Below are positions 41,000 to 50,468 of a DNA stretch of 60,763 nucleotides, in pieces; position 1 is the first letter of the stretch, and the number at the start of each line of letters is the position of its first letter. The stretch lies in the NCBI GenBank assembly GCA_041570195.1, contig JBFFWQ010000022.1, forward strand, positions 1 to 60,763, in the 5' to 3' direction. The DNA is from UBA11865 sp041570195 (GTDB lineage Bacteria; Chloroflexota; Anaerolineae; Promineifilales; Promineifilaceae). The notes beneath the pieces were generated by a model. It saw only the letters and a program-made list of their open reading frames with translations. It had not been told where the DNA came from and made no database searches. Position numbers and translations under genes: made by a program.

Positions 41000-41767
41000 C
41001 TAGAACCCCAACTCAGTGAGCCAACTTGATAAGCTCTCTTCTCTTTCTTTTCTGTCTGCCCCATTCTCAGAAGGTTTGCCCAGGTACTTCTCAGAGACGA
41101 TTTGTCCATCCAGCATAAAGAGCACCCGCTCTGTCCTTGCCGCCACCTTGACATCATGCGTCACCAGCATGATGGTTGTGCCAGATTCATTGATTTCTGT
41201 CAGCAAATCCATGATCTCGCCAGCGGCCTTTGAATTGAGGGCACCTGTGGGTTCATCACCGAACAGGATGTCAGGGTTGTTGATCAGTGCACGGCATATG
41301 CCAACACGTTGTAACTGACCACCTGAAGCCTGCGTGATATCGTTACCAGCAAGATGCGCTATGCCGACCTGTTCCATTAACGCCTCTGCCCGCTGGTCGA
41401 TCTGATCGTGGCTTTCCTCACGTGCCAGATAAGCAGGCAGTACGACATTATCAAAGATAGATAGGTTCTTCAGCAGGTGAATATGCTGGAAAACAAATCC
41501 CATGCCGGTCAGGCGGACTTTTGATAATTCTTCCTCAGAAAGGGCGGTGATATCCTGGTCATTGAACAGAACATGTCCTGACTTTGCCCTATCCATACCA
41601 CTGATGTTGTACAGCAGCGTCGATTTGCCAGAGCCTGACGGCCCCATCACGGATACGAACTCGCCTGGCTCTATCGTGAGGTCAACATCAGACAGAACGG
41701 TGTACTCATTGTCTTTTCCAAGTACAAAGCTTTTGCAAAGTTGTTGTGATTCCAGTAATGCAGTCAT
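41000..41767 (-). CDS. ABC transporter ATPase (MacB/BceA-type)
   Basis: A 255-residue ABC ATPase with Walker A GPSGSGKST (about 43-51), Q-loop FVFQHIHLLKNLSIFDNV, signature QASGGQLQRVGICRAL, Walker B DILFGDEPTGALNS and H-loop LVTHDVKVAA. The GDEPTGALNS form and the pairing with one large FtsX-type permease are typical of BceAB/MacB-like transporters for peptides, lipids or drug export. AAGGAG is 8 nt before ATG 41767, and the permease stop is 12 bp upstream, so they form an operon. The C-terminal 30 residues (LGKPSENGADRKE) are a charged tail. Confidence 0.93.
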   Translation of the reverse strand: MTALLESQQLCKSFVLGKDNEYTVLSDVDLTIEPGEFVSVMGPSGSGKSTLLYNISGMDRAKSGHVLFNDQDITALSEEELSKVRLTGMGFVFQHIHLLKNLSIFDNVVLPAYLAREESHDQIDQRAEALMEQVGIAHLAGNDITQASGGQLQRVGICRALINNPDILFGDEPTGALNSKAAGEIMDLLTEINESGTTIMLVTHDVKVAARTERVLFMLDGQIVSEKYLGKPSENGADRKEREESLSSWLTELGF

Positions 41768-41779
41768 TTTTAGTTCTCC

Positions 41780-44125
41780 TTATTCCATGATCATTTGAGC
41801 GATATTAGTTTCTTTGATCCCCGTTCTCGTGCTCAGAATGGTTGTTACAGCAACCGTAAACATCAGGAGCGAAGGATACATCACATAAGCCTGGAGCGGG
41901 TCAATCACGAACCTGATGCGAGACGCGCCCTGCAACGAGAAGACAACACTCACCAACTGCTGCCCTAACGTATTTGAGAAAAGGGTTCCCAGCACGATAC
42001 CGAATGCCAGCAGGAACAGGGCTCTGGTGAGATATTGCGTTCGGATATGCCGTAGTGAGAAACCGAGGCTCCGCATGATCGCAATCTGATTGGTGTCCTT
42101 GGTAATGAGCATAATCATGAACAGCGATGTAATCAGGACGGATACGGCCAGCCCCACAACCACCGTGACCACGGTCACTGTCCTTAGCTGTTGAACGGTA
42201 TTCCCCACCGTCTGAGAGATAAAGCTGGCCGTGTCGGTGACGCGCGCCGGGTCAAATATCTGCGAGTATTCCAACACTTTCTCTTCGAGGTTGGCGTCTG
42301 ATGCTAGGTTCAGGTTGACGGTATACCAGATCACAGTCTGCGGATTGTAGGGCAGTGTCGCCTTAGCTGTTCGGCCGCCATTAGTTATGTCCTGGTAGAT
42401 ACCGCTGACCACCATCTCGCGTTCCTGTCCCTCGATGACGAGTGTGACAGTGTCGCCAATCTGTTTTTCCATTTCATTGGCGTTGAGATAAGAGAGTGCG
42501 ATCTCATTCTCCTGTTGTGGCGCAACTCCTTTCACATAGTCCAGCGGGAACAATGAGAAATCACCACTTTCAATATTGAGGGTTTCCAGGGTGCCATCAC
42601 TCCGCATCACTTTGAATAACGATGTCACCAGGGGCGATAGTTTCGCTACATCGGGATCATCCGCGAGATAGGCGACTGTATTATCGAATCTGTCGGCAAC
42701 GTCTTCTGATTGACGTAAATCGATCCGAATGTCACTCTGCCCGCTGCCCATATACGAAATGAATGTCGGTGACTGAATCGTCGTCAGGAAATGGATCGGG
42801 ATGATGATAATCACCGCGCAGAAGAAGAAAACGAAGGCGAGCAATCCATATAACTTGGAGCGCTGTAAGACATCGCGAACGCCAAGATACGTATTGATAC
42901 TCAATCGCCTGCCCCGTTTAAGATTGAGCATCGGGATGCTCCTCATGGATTCGCCGACGCTACCAGAGCGCAGCGCTTCAACGGCGGTGATATGATTGAA
43001 TCGTCTGAGTATGACCACACATGAGATGGTCACAATCAGGAAGATGCTGGAAGCTGCTACCAGTGGCAGCGCCGTTTGAAGCGCGCTCTTCGACGCACTC
43101 CCAATATACAACAGAATATTGGCAGACAGCGCCTGGTTCAGCGGCAGTGAGGCCAGGTAACCCAGTAACGCAGCAGCCGCACCCATGACGATATACTTGG
43201 CAAGATAGATACGCTTGATGTCAGAGCGTGCGATGCCGACTGCCTTCATGACACCGATCTCTCTCGTGTCTTCTTCAATGGTTGCCAGGAATGTAAAACG
43301 CAAGCAGAGGATGGCAATGACGATAAGCAGCAGGCTCATCAAGATCACCACACCGGCGACAAGGCCGTCGGATAATGAATTAATGAGTCTGAACAATCCC
43401 CGATCGACGGCCGGCCCGGTCTTGGGTAAATCCGATGCCTGGTACGCGGAGGCGAATGCGCTGATCTGACTGTCATCAACAAGCAGGAATTCAATCAGAT
43501 ACTCGGTTTCATCAATATATTCTCTCAGGTTGGCATAGTCTTGCTCGTGAATCAGGAAGCGTTTAGAGCTGGCAATGGCCGGGTTCATTTGAGAGTCACG
43601 GCTGATGGCCGTAATGGCGAAGATCATTTCCCCAGCGCCCGTGTTCACACGAACCTCGTCTCCGATTTCCAAATCCCGCTCTTGACTATAGTACACAGGA
43701 ACAGCGATTTCTCCCGGCGAGAGTTGGATAATCTCGTTATCCAGATCCAACAAGAAGTCAAAGCCTTCATTTTGGGTCACAAAGCTGATATCCATGATGC
43801 TGTTAACTTCAGGGCTCTGGCTCTCTCCCAGATAGAGATTGGAGCCGTCCATGGTGATCATCTCGGCCGTCTGCTGGTCTGTGACCATGTCATTAGCGGC
43901 CGCCCAGCTGTCGATCTCTGCCTGGTCGAGCGGCCCGGCATGCATCTGCACGAAATGCGGGGTATTCGCTCTGGTAAACAGAACATTCAGGGAATTGCTC
44001 AATTCAATAATCAAGTTCGTACCACTGGCTACCAGCAAGGCCGACACGAAAATGAATGCAAACACCACGACCGTTATCAGTTTCTTCCGAAGGAAATCTT
44101 TCCTTAACATGCGTCCAATAATCAT
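41780..44125 (-). CDS. FtsX-like ABC permease
   Basis: A 781-residue permease with an N-terminal helix (VVFAFIFVSALLVASG), a periplasmic domain, three helices about 255-380, a second such set (helix FVFFFCAVIIIIPIHFL, periplasmic domain, and C-terminal helices VVTVVVGLAVSVLITSLFMIMLI, ALFLLAFGIVLG). FtsX repeats are visible as TREIGVMKAVGIARSDIKRIYL and TNQIAIMRSLGFSLRHIRTQYL. One polypeptide thus provides both halves, as in BceB/YxdM-type permeases. It forms an operon with the ATPase. The upstream terminator at 44240 separates it from the LuxR/MalT-type gene, so its own promoter must lie in 44126-44239. The composition is less GC-rich than the flanking core. Confidence 0.9.
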   Translation of the reverse strand: MIIGRMLRKDFLRKKLITVVVFAFIFVSALLVASGTNLIIELSNSLNVLFTRANTPHFVQMHAGPLDQAEIDSWAAANDMVTDQQTAEMITMDGSNLYLGESQSPEVNSIMDISFVTQNEGFDFLLDLDNEIIQLSPGEIAVPVYYSQERDLEIGDEVRVNTGAGEMIFAITAISRDSQMNPAIASSKRFLIHEQDYANLREYIDETEYLIEFLLVDDSQISAFASAYQASDLPKTGPAVDRGLFRLINSLSDGLVAGVVILMSLLLIVIAILCLRFTFLATIEEDTREIGVMKAVGIARSDIKRIYLAKYIVMGAAAALLGYLASLPLNQALSANILLYIGSASKSALQTALPLVAASSIFLIVTISCVVILRRFNHITAVEALRSGSVGESMRSIPMLNLKRGRRLSINTYLGVRDVLQRSKLYGLLAFVFFFCAVIIIIPIHFLTTIQSPTFISYMGSGQSDIRIDLRQSEDVADRFDNTVAYLADDPDVAKLSPLVTSLFKVMRSDGTLETLNIESGDFSLFPLDYVKGVAPQQENEIALSYLNANEMEKQIGDTVTLVIEGQEREMVVSGIYQDITNGGRTAKATLPYNPQTVIWYTVNLNLASDANLEEKVLEYSQIFDPARVTDTASFISQTVGNTVQQLRTVTVVTVVVGLAVSVLITSLFMIMLITKDTNQIAIMRSLGFSLRHIRTQYLTRALFLLAFGIVLGTLFSNTLGQQLVSVVFSLQGASRIRFVIDPLQAYVMYPSLLMFTVAVTTILSTRTGIKETNIAQMIME

Positions 44126-44198
44126 GAGTCTGTCCTCTCTTTAATGTTGGCGGGAAGTACCATCATCAGCAGTGTATGATTTATCGGGGCATTAGTCG

Positions 44199-44239
44199 CC
44201 TATCGCAAGATAGGTCTAGAGATAGGGATAGGGATAGGG
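44199..44239. promoter_or_regulatory. hairpin plus direct GATAGG repeats, possible operator of the ABC operon
   Basis: CCTATC-gcaa-GATAGG (44199-44214) is followed by direct copies of GATAGG at 44221-44226, 44227-44232 and 44233-44238, making four in all. The set lies between the regulator's terminator and the ABC permease start. MalT-type activators bind short direct repeats (GGGGATGAGG-like), so this is a candidate binding site; the link is inferred. Confidence 0.4.
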
Positions 44240-44267
44240 AAAAAAAAAGAACTGATTGCTCAGTTCT
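44240..44267 (-). terminator. rho-independent terminator of the MalT-type regulator gene
   Basis: On the minus strand AGAACTGA-gcaa-TCAGTTCT is followed by eight or nine U residues (A-run at 44240-44248 on the plus strand). The 8-bp perfect stem and U-tract are canonical, 27 bp after the regulator stop at 44294. Confidence 0.9.
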
Positions 44268-44293
44268 ATTGAGGCACTGGAAGGCCAGGAGAG

Positions 44294-46960
44294 CTAGAAC
44301 AACCCTAATTCTTGTGCGCGAATGGTTGCTTGCATGCGATTGTTGACGCCTAGTTTCTGCAAGATATTGTGGACATGCCACTTGGCAGTACCCACTGTGA
44401 TCACCAGTTCGTCGGCGATTTGTTGATTGGTTTTCCCGTCCACAATGAGGGCAAGTATGTTCAACTCCTGCTCAGTCAGCGGTTCAGGCAACTGCGGTTG
44501 AGCGGGCCTTTCAACGTCATCCGGTGATTTCTGTTGGCCTAAAATGGCATCGACAAGATCGGGTGCGGTCTCTCGAACTTGTGGAAGCAGTTCAAGCACA
44601 GGCACCTCATCGAGAAATAAACGAATGAATCCCTCAGGCGCAGCGATTTCCAGGGCCTCGGACAGCCACTTCAGAGCCGTTGGGATGTCTCCAATATCTT
44701 GATAATAGCGAGAGAACAGGAGTTTGATTTCCATGCTGGCCCGGAATCGCCCTTCGCGGCCTGCAGCGTCCAGCAGAGGCCGCAATATGGATGGCACAAT
44801 CTCGTGATCCCCGCTCATGAGCAGATAGCGGACCAGCGTAAGTTCTCCATATTCGAACGGGGAATCAGACCGGCTGGCTTGATATGTTTTTGCCCATTGA
44901 TCCACAGCCTGCCTATCCGCCAAAAAGATATGCATACGTGCCTTGTGAGCGGCCGCGACCAAATAGAACCGATCCACATCATATTCCTCATCATATTCCT
45001 CGAGGATAGCATGCACCTCATCAATGGCGTTTAAGAATCCGGCCGTGTTTCCCTGGCATACTGTCAAATGGATATAAGACGCCATACCGGCAATCATGTG
45101 AATCAACAGCATCCGCTGGCTTGACAGCGCAATACCTTCATTAAGTAATTGTTCAGCAGAGGCCAGATCATTTCTCTCCAGAGCAATACGGCCGAGAATC
45201 GATAACGCTACTCCCAATGGAGGGAATCGCCGACCTTTTGCCAGATCAATCGCAGTATGGCAGGCTTGCTCGGCAAGATTCAATCGCCCCAGCTCGATCA
45301 ATACCTGGGCCGCCGAACACCGGGCGTGAACTGCGAGATGCAGTACACCAGCTGATAACGCTTTCTCACTGGCACGCAAAAAGTTCTTTGCCGCATCGTC
45401 AGCCTGCCCTGAATTTTCATAGGCCACACCTAGGCTGAAATGTGCGCGGGCATGCGCCATGTGATCGGCGCGAGGTAAACGTGACTGGGCAAACGTGATG
45501 AGCTCAATAGCCTGCTCCACATCACCACGAACAGCGACGATTGACCCACGATATAGCACCACTAAAGCAAGTAGATTCTCGGTTTCGGGTGAAGTAGGCT
45601 GTGTCGCCAGATCGGTCTCAGCCAGTGCAATGAGTTGTAATGCATCATCAAAACGGCCTGACAGGTACAAAACAAATGCGGCATTCAGACTTAAATGAGG
45701 TCGATTGGCAAGGACCTGAGCAGGGAGTTTTTCAAGCCACGATGAATACAGCACCAGATTACCACTCGACCAGATAGTCTCTTGCCGTAGTGCCCGGTCT
45801 GCCATATCTGCCATGAGATCAGAATCGGTGCTATCTAGCGCGTAGGCTACTGCCTCGGTAACCATGCCGTTGGCTTCGTGCCATGCAGCGGCTCTTTTAT
45901 ATAGCTCAGATGCTTCTGCCTTACTTAACTCTGTCAAGAGAAAATCGGCAAATAAACGATGATAACGATACCAAACTCGTTCATGATCCAGAGGGACAAC
46001 GAACATATTTGTTTGCTCTAATTGCTCAAGGATGAATTGGCTATTTGGATTTCCAGTTATCGCTTGACAGACATCGATATTAAACTGCTTCAAAATGGAT
46101 GTCTGAGTAAGAAATCGGCGAACTTCTTCATCCTGGCTTTGCAGGACTTCGTCAGCAAGGTAATCCAGCACATAACGATGACTCCCACTGAACGTGTCTA
46201 CAAAAGCCTGACGATCTGGCTGGTTCTTCAACACAAGTCCTGCCAATTGTAACCCGGCAATCCACCCTTCAGTCTGCGCCTCCAGCACGCTGATTACCGC
46301 TGATTCCAGGTCCAGTTTCATAGAGTGAGAGAAGAACTGCGTCGTTTCATCCAACGAAAAACGCAGATCATGCATGCGAATTTCAGCCATCTCGCCACGC
46401 GCTCTGAGTCGAGGTAGTGGCAGAGGCGGGTCTTCACGCGATGTAATGACCAGGTGCATTTGATGCGGTTGATGTTCTACCAGGTAGCGCAAGGCCTCGT
46501 GTATTTCCGGGTGGCTGATCACATGATAATCATCCAGCACCAACATGACGTGATAGTCCAGCCCGGCCATGTCATTGATCAGTTCGTTTAGAACGACGTT
46601 TATTGGCGGACTCTGCGCCATCTCAAATAAGCCAGGAGCGCCAACCCCGATTTCAGGCGCTACCTGTTGCAGCGCGGTGATCACATATGAAAGGAAACGG
46701 ATGGGTTCACTGTCAGCTTCGTTAAGAGAAAGCCAGGTAATACGATGATCAGCATTGTCCTCTGTTTGAATCGCTTGAACCCACTCAGCGGCCAGGTTGG
46801 TTTTTCCGTACCCTGCTGGTGCGGTTATTAATGTAAGCTTGCGTTGTAAATTATCATTCAATCGCTCGATGAGTAGCGATCTCGCGACCATGTCAGGTCG
46901 CCGGTGGGGAATATGGAGTTTGGTCTTTAGTAGTGGTGGTGCAATTTGCAGGTCCGCCAT
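44294..46960 (-). CDS. MalT/LAL-type LuxR-family transcriptional regulator
   Basis: An 888-residue STAND activator. The NTPase has Walker A APAGYGKTNLAAEW (47-60) and VMLVLDDYHVISHPEIHEALRYLVEHQP, as in MalT. A TPR-like helical array follows, and a C-terminal LuxR helix-turn-helix closes the protein: PLTEQELNILALIVDGKTNQQIADELVITVGTAKWHVHNILQKLGVNNR. Such proteins are switched on by ligand binding and activate nearby operons. ATG 46960 is chosen because GAGG is 5 nt before it; 14 codons upstream lack one. A strong terminator follows. The ABC operon downstream on the same strand is the likely target. Confidence 0.93.
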   Translation of the reverse strand: MADLQIAPPLLKTKLHIPHRRPDMVARSLLIERLNDNLQRKLTLITAPAGYGKTNLAAEWVQAIQTEDNADHRITWLSLNEADSEPIRFLSYVITALQQVAPEIGVGAPGLFEMAQSPPINVVLNELINDMAGLDYHVMLVLDDYHVISHPEIHEALRYLVEHQPHQMHLVITSREDPPLPLPRLRARGEMAEIRMHDLRFSLDETTQFFSHSMKLDLESAVISVLEAQTEGWIAGLQLAGLVLKNQPDRQAFVDTFSGSHRYVLDYLADEVLQSQDEEVRRFLTQTSILKQFNIDVCQAITGNPNSQFILEQLEQTNMFVVPLDHERVWYRYHRLFADFLLTELSKAEASELYKRAAAWHEANGMVTEAVAYALDSTDSDLMADMADRALRQETIWSSGNLVLYSSWLEKLPAQVLANRPHLSLNAAFVLYLSGRFDDALQLIALAETDLATQPTSPETENLLALVVLYRGSIVAVRGDVEQAIELITFAQSRLPRADHMAHARAHFSLGVAYENSGQADDAAKNFLRASEKALSAGVLHLAVHARCSAAQVLIELGRLNLAEQACHTAIDLAKGRRFPPLGVALSILGRIALERNDLASAEQLLNEGIALSSQRMLLIHMIAGMASYIHLTVCQGNTAGFLNAIDEVHAILEEYDEEYDVDRFYLVAAAHKARMHIFLADRQAVDQWAKTYQASRSDSPFEYGELTLVRYLLMSGDHEIVPSILRPLLDAAGREGRFRASMEIKLLFSRYYQDIGDIPTALKWLSEALEIAAPEGFIRLFLDEVPVLELLPQVRETAPDLVDAILGQQKSPDDVERPAQPQLPEPLTEQELNILALIVDGKTNQQIADELVITVGTAKWHVHNILQKLGVNNRMQATIRAQELGLF

Positions 46961-47200
46961 CACTGCCTCACTGTCAAAACGATTTACGGGTATGCTCTGC
47001 AATATATAAGAAGATGACTCGCTCGATCGAGCACTCTTTCCTTGTCACGACTGCCTTTCAGCCGGCCCAACTTCTTGCCACTTGATTTAGCGGCGGAATG
47101 GTATTTCTTGAACTTGTTTTTATCATACTCAATAATAAGAACCAACCCCATCCATTTAACAATCCGATTTAGAGGAAAGGTACTGCAACAGACCTGGGGT

Positions 47201-47377
47201 CCTCGCTTTCAGGATATCGCCCTCGAATTCTACTCCTTTGTGACCGACAATTACGCTCCCTTCTACAGCATACCTACCGAATGTACAGACCGTGACGCCG
47301 CCTATGTCCTGGATGGCCTTCTTTATAACGAAAGTGATCTAGCCATCGAGGAGCACTTCAGCGCCGGCTGCCATTGA
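47201..47377 (+). mobile_element. remnant of a Tn3-family transposase
   Basis: Within an open frame (47042-47377), the sequence PRFQDIALEFYSFVTDNYAP, FYSIPTECTDRDAAYVLDGLLYNESDLAIEEHF matches the catalytic-domain segment of Tn3 TnpA around FSTKVIP...DATYVLDEIL...ELPIVEH. The rest of the roughly 1000-residue transposase is missing on both sides and the frame diverges at the end. No terminal inverted repeats of Tn3 type are recognised, although an 8-bp palindrome follows at 47397-47421. The scar lies at the border of the intact MBL/GNAT segment. The rest of 46961-47579 holds nothing recognised. Confidence 0.65.
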
Positions 47378-47579
47378 TGCCGACGACAACTCTTGGAACT
47401 GGGTCGATACGAAACCCAGTTTCTCGAATGACGACGTCAGAAATCAGGCCAACTGTTGGCGCCAAAGGTTGGCTATGCTGGCAGATGATGTTGGAGGTCC
47501 ACTACAGCACTCTAGAGAGCACCATGCATATTCATGCAGAAATACATAATAGGAATCAATTCCAGTTGAACTGTGGGCT

Positions 47580-48419
47580 CTATATTGGGCGCCAACGCCA
47601 ATATTCGTGTTCTTGTTCCACATAACCCAAGCTCGGGAAATCGAAATGGAAAAACAGAACGAGCGCTTCTTCCCTGGCTGCCCGCTCCAAGAGTCGTTGG
47701 CGCGTGGAGATCATTTGCTCAGGCAGCACGTCGACCGGCGCAACCCACTCTGGGCGCTGGAGATGCAGTGGATGCAGGACCGCATCAGCCAGGTTCAACA
47801 GGCTTTGTCCCTGCGATTGTATCTCCAGACCCAAATGCCCGGGCGTATGCCCGTAGGCTTCGATTGTCCTGATCCCGGGTAGGAGCTCTGAATCTCCCCC
47901 AACCAACTCCAATTGATCTTGAACGGCAAGTAGTTTTTGGCGCGCGACTTGGGCCATCCAGCTTGCAGGGTCTGGCTGGTCCCCAGTCCAGTAATTAAAC
48001 TCCTTCTCGCCGATCAGGTATCGGGCGTTTCTAAACGCTGGTCTTTCATCTTCATCAGTACACCCCCCCACGTGATCGGGATGCCCGTGAGTGAGAAACA
48101 CCATATCGATTTCGCCGGCCGGATAGCCCAATTGCGCCAGCTGTGACAGCAATTTACCGCCCCTCGGCTCCAAACTCCCGACGCCGGTATCGACAAGCAA
48201 CCTTTTCTCGCCGGTATCGACCAGCAAACATGTCCAGCTCGACGGTAGTTTATCTCTTTCCAGGTTGTTCTCAGCCAGCGCTTGCTCCAATTCCTTGGGC
48301 GGCGTGTTGACGAAAAGAAAGTCGGCCGAGCCCACATGCCCACCATCCCGAACGGCAATACACTTGAAATCCCCCAACTGAAAATGAAACTGTGATTCAT
48401 CCATGTTCATCCCATTCAT
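47580..48419 (-). CDS. MBL-fold metallo-hydrolase (intact copy 2)
   Basis: A 279-residue metallo-beta-lactamase-fold hydrolase. The metal motif is FLTHGHPDHVGGCTDED (HxHxDH), with further ligands in YGHTPGHLGLEI and LNLADAVLHPL (Asp and His). SSWTCLLVDTGEKRLLVDTGVG is the beta-strand pair before the motif. The fold covers lactonases, glyoxalase II-like and other hydrolases; the order EAYGHTPGHLGLEIQSQGQSLLNLADA is AHL-lactonase-like, so a quorum-type or generic lactone substrate is possible but not shown. It duplicates 39307-40139. The GNAT gene upstream on the same strand is also duplicated in part there. Confidence 0.9.
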   Translation of the reverse strand: MNGMNMDESQFHFQLGDFKCIAVRDGGHVGSADFLFVNTPPKELEQALAENNLERDKLPSSWTCLLVDTGEKRLLVDTGVGSLEPRGGKLLSQLAQLGYPAGEIDMVFLTHGHPDHVGGCTDEDERPAFRNARYLIGEKEFNYWTGDQPDPASWMAQVARQKLLAVQDQLELVGGDSELLPGIRTIEAYGHTPGHLGLEIQSQGQSLLNLADAVLHPLHLQRPEWVAPVDVLPEQMISTRQRLLERAAREEALVLFFHFDFPSLGYVEQEHEYWRWRPI

Positions 48420-48521
48420 CTTGCCGATACGTAATTCAAAGTATACCGATCAAACCAACTGAAGTCTGGTATTCTGACTTCGTTCCCCGCGTAGAACCTC
48501 GATGATCTCGTCAATAAGAGT

Positions 48522-49295
48522 TTAACCTTCTGGGATGATTTCGTACCTTCGAAAGTCAGTTGTCACTTCAAAACCCATCTTTTCGTAAATTGGTCTCCCC
48601 ATGACTGATGCTTGCAAAGTCGACATGTCACAACCCAACGCTTCACCAGTCCTGATAGCATGCCATGATATAGCTGTTGCATAGCCTCGGCCACGGTAAT
48701 CAAATAAGGTTGAAACCCAGTAGACACCCGCAACCGGACCAGTAGTGACCAAACAAGAGGTGCATACTGGCATATTGCCTACATAACCGATGAACATAGA
48801 AACTGCCGGGTGATCCCGGAATCGTGGACTCAGTAGGCGCTGCGGCATGGAAAACGGCATATTGAATCCTGCTTCAGCCGTTGCCTGAAAAAGCGCAAGC
48901 TCCTCGTCGCTAGCCACAGAGCGAATCTCTAGATCGACTGGCTTTTCCGGTGCAGGTGGGAGCGGGAAGAGAGTCATTCCAGGATGAGGTGTGGCCGGAT
49001 TATACTTACGGCGAACGACAAGAGACTCTGTAGCATCATCAACTCCCGGCGGAATACATATGATTGCAGGCAAGTTGCGTGCCTTATAATGATCAATAAC
49101 CCGGTCGAGAGACTCTTCAGCCATTGTTAGGGGCCGCTGTACAAACGCCAGATTCATGAAGGCAAAAGGTTGTCCGCAATCTGTGAGCAAGAAACCATCA
49201 AACTCATGGATTTCGCTTTGATCTGAACCCTCGATAATCAGCCGCCAAGTCTCAAAGTAATTCGTATTGGCCCAAAACAACCTGCGCTTGTCCAT
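48522..49295 (-). CDS. GNAT-family N-acetyltransferase
   Basis: A 257-residue protein with a C-terminal GNAT domain: VYWVSTLFDYRGRGYATAISWHAI includes the acetyl-CoA-binding R-G-x-G-x-A motif (YRGRGYATA), followed by QASVMGRPIYEKMGFEVTTDFRRYEI. The N-terminal half (LDRVIDHYKARNLPAIICIPP) may be a degenerate second GNAT domain. The acceptor is unknown. ATG 49295 is supported by GGGAGG; the longer frame adds 11 codons without one. It stands 102 bp before the MBL gene and 51 bp after the methyltransferase on the same strand. Confidence 0.88.
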   Translation of the reverse strand: MDKRRLFWANTNYFETWRLIIEGSDQSEIHEFDGFLLTDCGQPFAFMNLAFVQRPLTMAEESLDRVIDHYKARNLPAIICIPPGVDDATESLVVRRKYNPATPHPGMTLFPLPPAPEKPVDLEIRSVASDEELALFQATAEAGFNMPFSMPQRLLSPRFRDHPAVSMFIGYVGNMPVCTSCLVTTGPVAGVYWVSTLFDYRGRGYATAISWHAIRTGEALGCDMSTLQASVMGRPIYEKMGFEVTTDFRRYEIIPEG

Positions 49296-49346
49296 AATTG
49301 CCTCCCAATCAAACCGCTGTCTAACCACCTTCGACAGGTAAATACA

Positions 49347-50201
49347 TCATTTAGATCCGGCGCCTACAAGAACCTCACTCGGTGACTCAAAACCATTCGG
49401 GCCTTCAAGCGACTGTAACTCATGCTCAATCTCGGCCCAGGCCTCACGTTGCCCGTTTTCATTCAAAGGGGAAAGTATTGTATGAATGGCTCCCGCGATA
49501 TCTTGTACCAACCTCGCGCATTCTACCGCAGACGACAAACGCAGCGGAATAGAAACTTTGTGTACTTCAATGTTACGGAAACCCGCCTCCTGAAAAGCGT
49601 TCTCAAAAACACCAGAGGCCCCCAGGCTAAATAGCCCAGGCTGACCAGCTTGCGGAGGTGGGAGCTGAACATGTTTTCTTGCGACCCTTGCGGGTATTGA
49701 TAGCCAGAGATTTTTGTCAGGCGTGGTCAACACGATGGCTGCGACACGGCCGCGTGGCTTGAGTACCCGGTAAATCTCGGACATGCCGTTGCCCACATTC
49801 GGTAGAAACATCAACCCAAAACGACTGATGACAGCATCAAAAGACTCATCTTCAAGTTCAAGGTTTTCTCCATCCATTACCTGCGTCTTCACATTGTCCA
49901 AACCGGCTTCTTCTGCAACTTCGGCCGCAAACGCGAGAAGATTCGAGGAAATATCGGTGGCAAGCACATAACCATCCGGCCCTACGCGTTGCGCCGCCTT
50001 TATCGACTGGTCACCATCTCCGGCTGCGATATCTAGTACTCGACTTCCTAGGGTAATGCCTGCAAGGTCCAGCATTTGAATTGTTACCAAGCTACTCCAG
50101 TCGGAAATCACGTGAATCCGATTATGCCAGCCTTGGGCAACTTTTTGCCACTCCTGAACGGCTATCTCCTTATACTTAACATCGGATTTACTGGTACGCA
50201 T
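49347..50201 (-). CDS. class I SAM-dependent methyltransferase (UbiE-like)
   Basis: A 284-residue Rossmann methyltransferase: motif I VLDIAAGDGDQSIKAAQRVG, acidic strand end VLATDISSNLL, VMDGENLELEDESFDAVISRFGLMFLPN (motifs II-IV) and MSEIYRVLKPRGRVAAIVL (motif V-VI). This order is that of UbiE/COQ5-type enzymes acting on small aromatic or quinone-like substrates, but the family is broad. The N terminus includes EWQKVAQGWHNRIHVISDW, a helix over the active site. It is the first gene of a leftward set with the GNAT and MBL genes; the acceptor is not known. Confidence 0.88.
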   Translation of the reverse strand: MRTSKSDVKYKEIAVQEWQKVAQGWHNRIHVISDWSSLVTIQMLDLAGITLGSRVLDIAAGDGDQSIKAAQRVGPDGYVLATDISSNLLAFAAEVAEEAGLDNVKTQVMDGENLELEDESFDAVISRFGLMFLPNVGNGMSEIYRVLKPRGRVAAIVLTTPDKNLWLSIPARVARKHVQLPPPQAGQPGLFSLGASGVFENAFQEAGFRNIEVHKVSIPLRLSSAVECARLVQDIAGAIHTILSPLNENGQREAWAEIEHELQSLEGPNGFESPSEVLVGAGSK

Positions 50202-50352
50202 ACTCGCCTCCTTAGCATGTGTGACCTTGTTTCGTATGTACTGAAATGAAATCTCGCTCCGCTACGGTAATGTAGCTAGATTCAATCTACATTATCGTGT
50301 CAGATAGCGGCATCGCGCCAATATTCCTTGATGTAAACCGCTGTACACTCCC

Positions 50353-50404
50353 TTGACAGCATGTCATCGTTGTATAATAATATGGGTGGGTAGTCACCCA
50401 TATT
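50353..50404 (+). promoter_or_regulatory. sigma-70-type promoter with an overlapping palindromic operator before tetR
   Basis: TTGACA (50353-50358) and AATAAT (50376-50381), 17 bp apart, form a promoter; TATAAT at 50373 is an alternative with 14-bp spacing. AATATGGGTG-ggtagt-CACCCATATT, a perfect 10-bp inverted repeat (50379-50404), starts at the -10 box. The position suits repression of the downstream TetR-family gene by its own product. The rest of 50202-50513 shows only the nonamer repeat. Confidence 0.65.
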
Positions 50405-50468
50405 AGTCCGGATAGAGTGTACTGTACTGTCTTAATTGAGAACACGTAGCGAGTCAATCGTAATTCCC

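Noticed and set aside
47374..47625. 83-codon open frame as a gene
   Set aside because: It overlaps the end of the MBL gene on the other strand, has no domain, and its composition is that of a chance frame.
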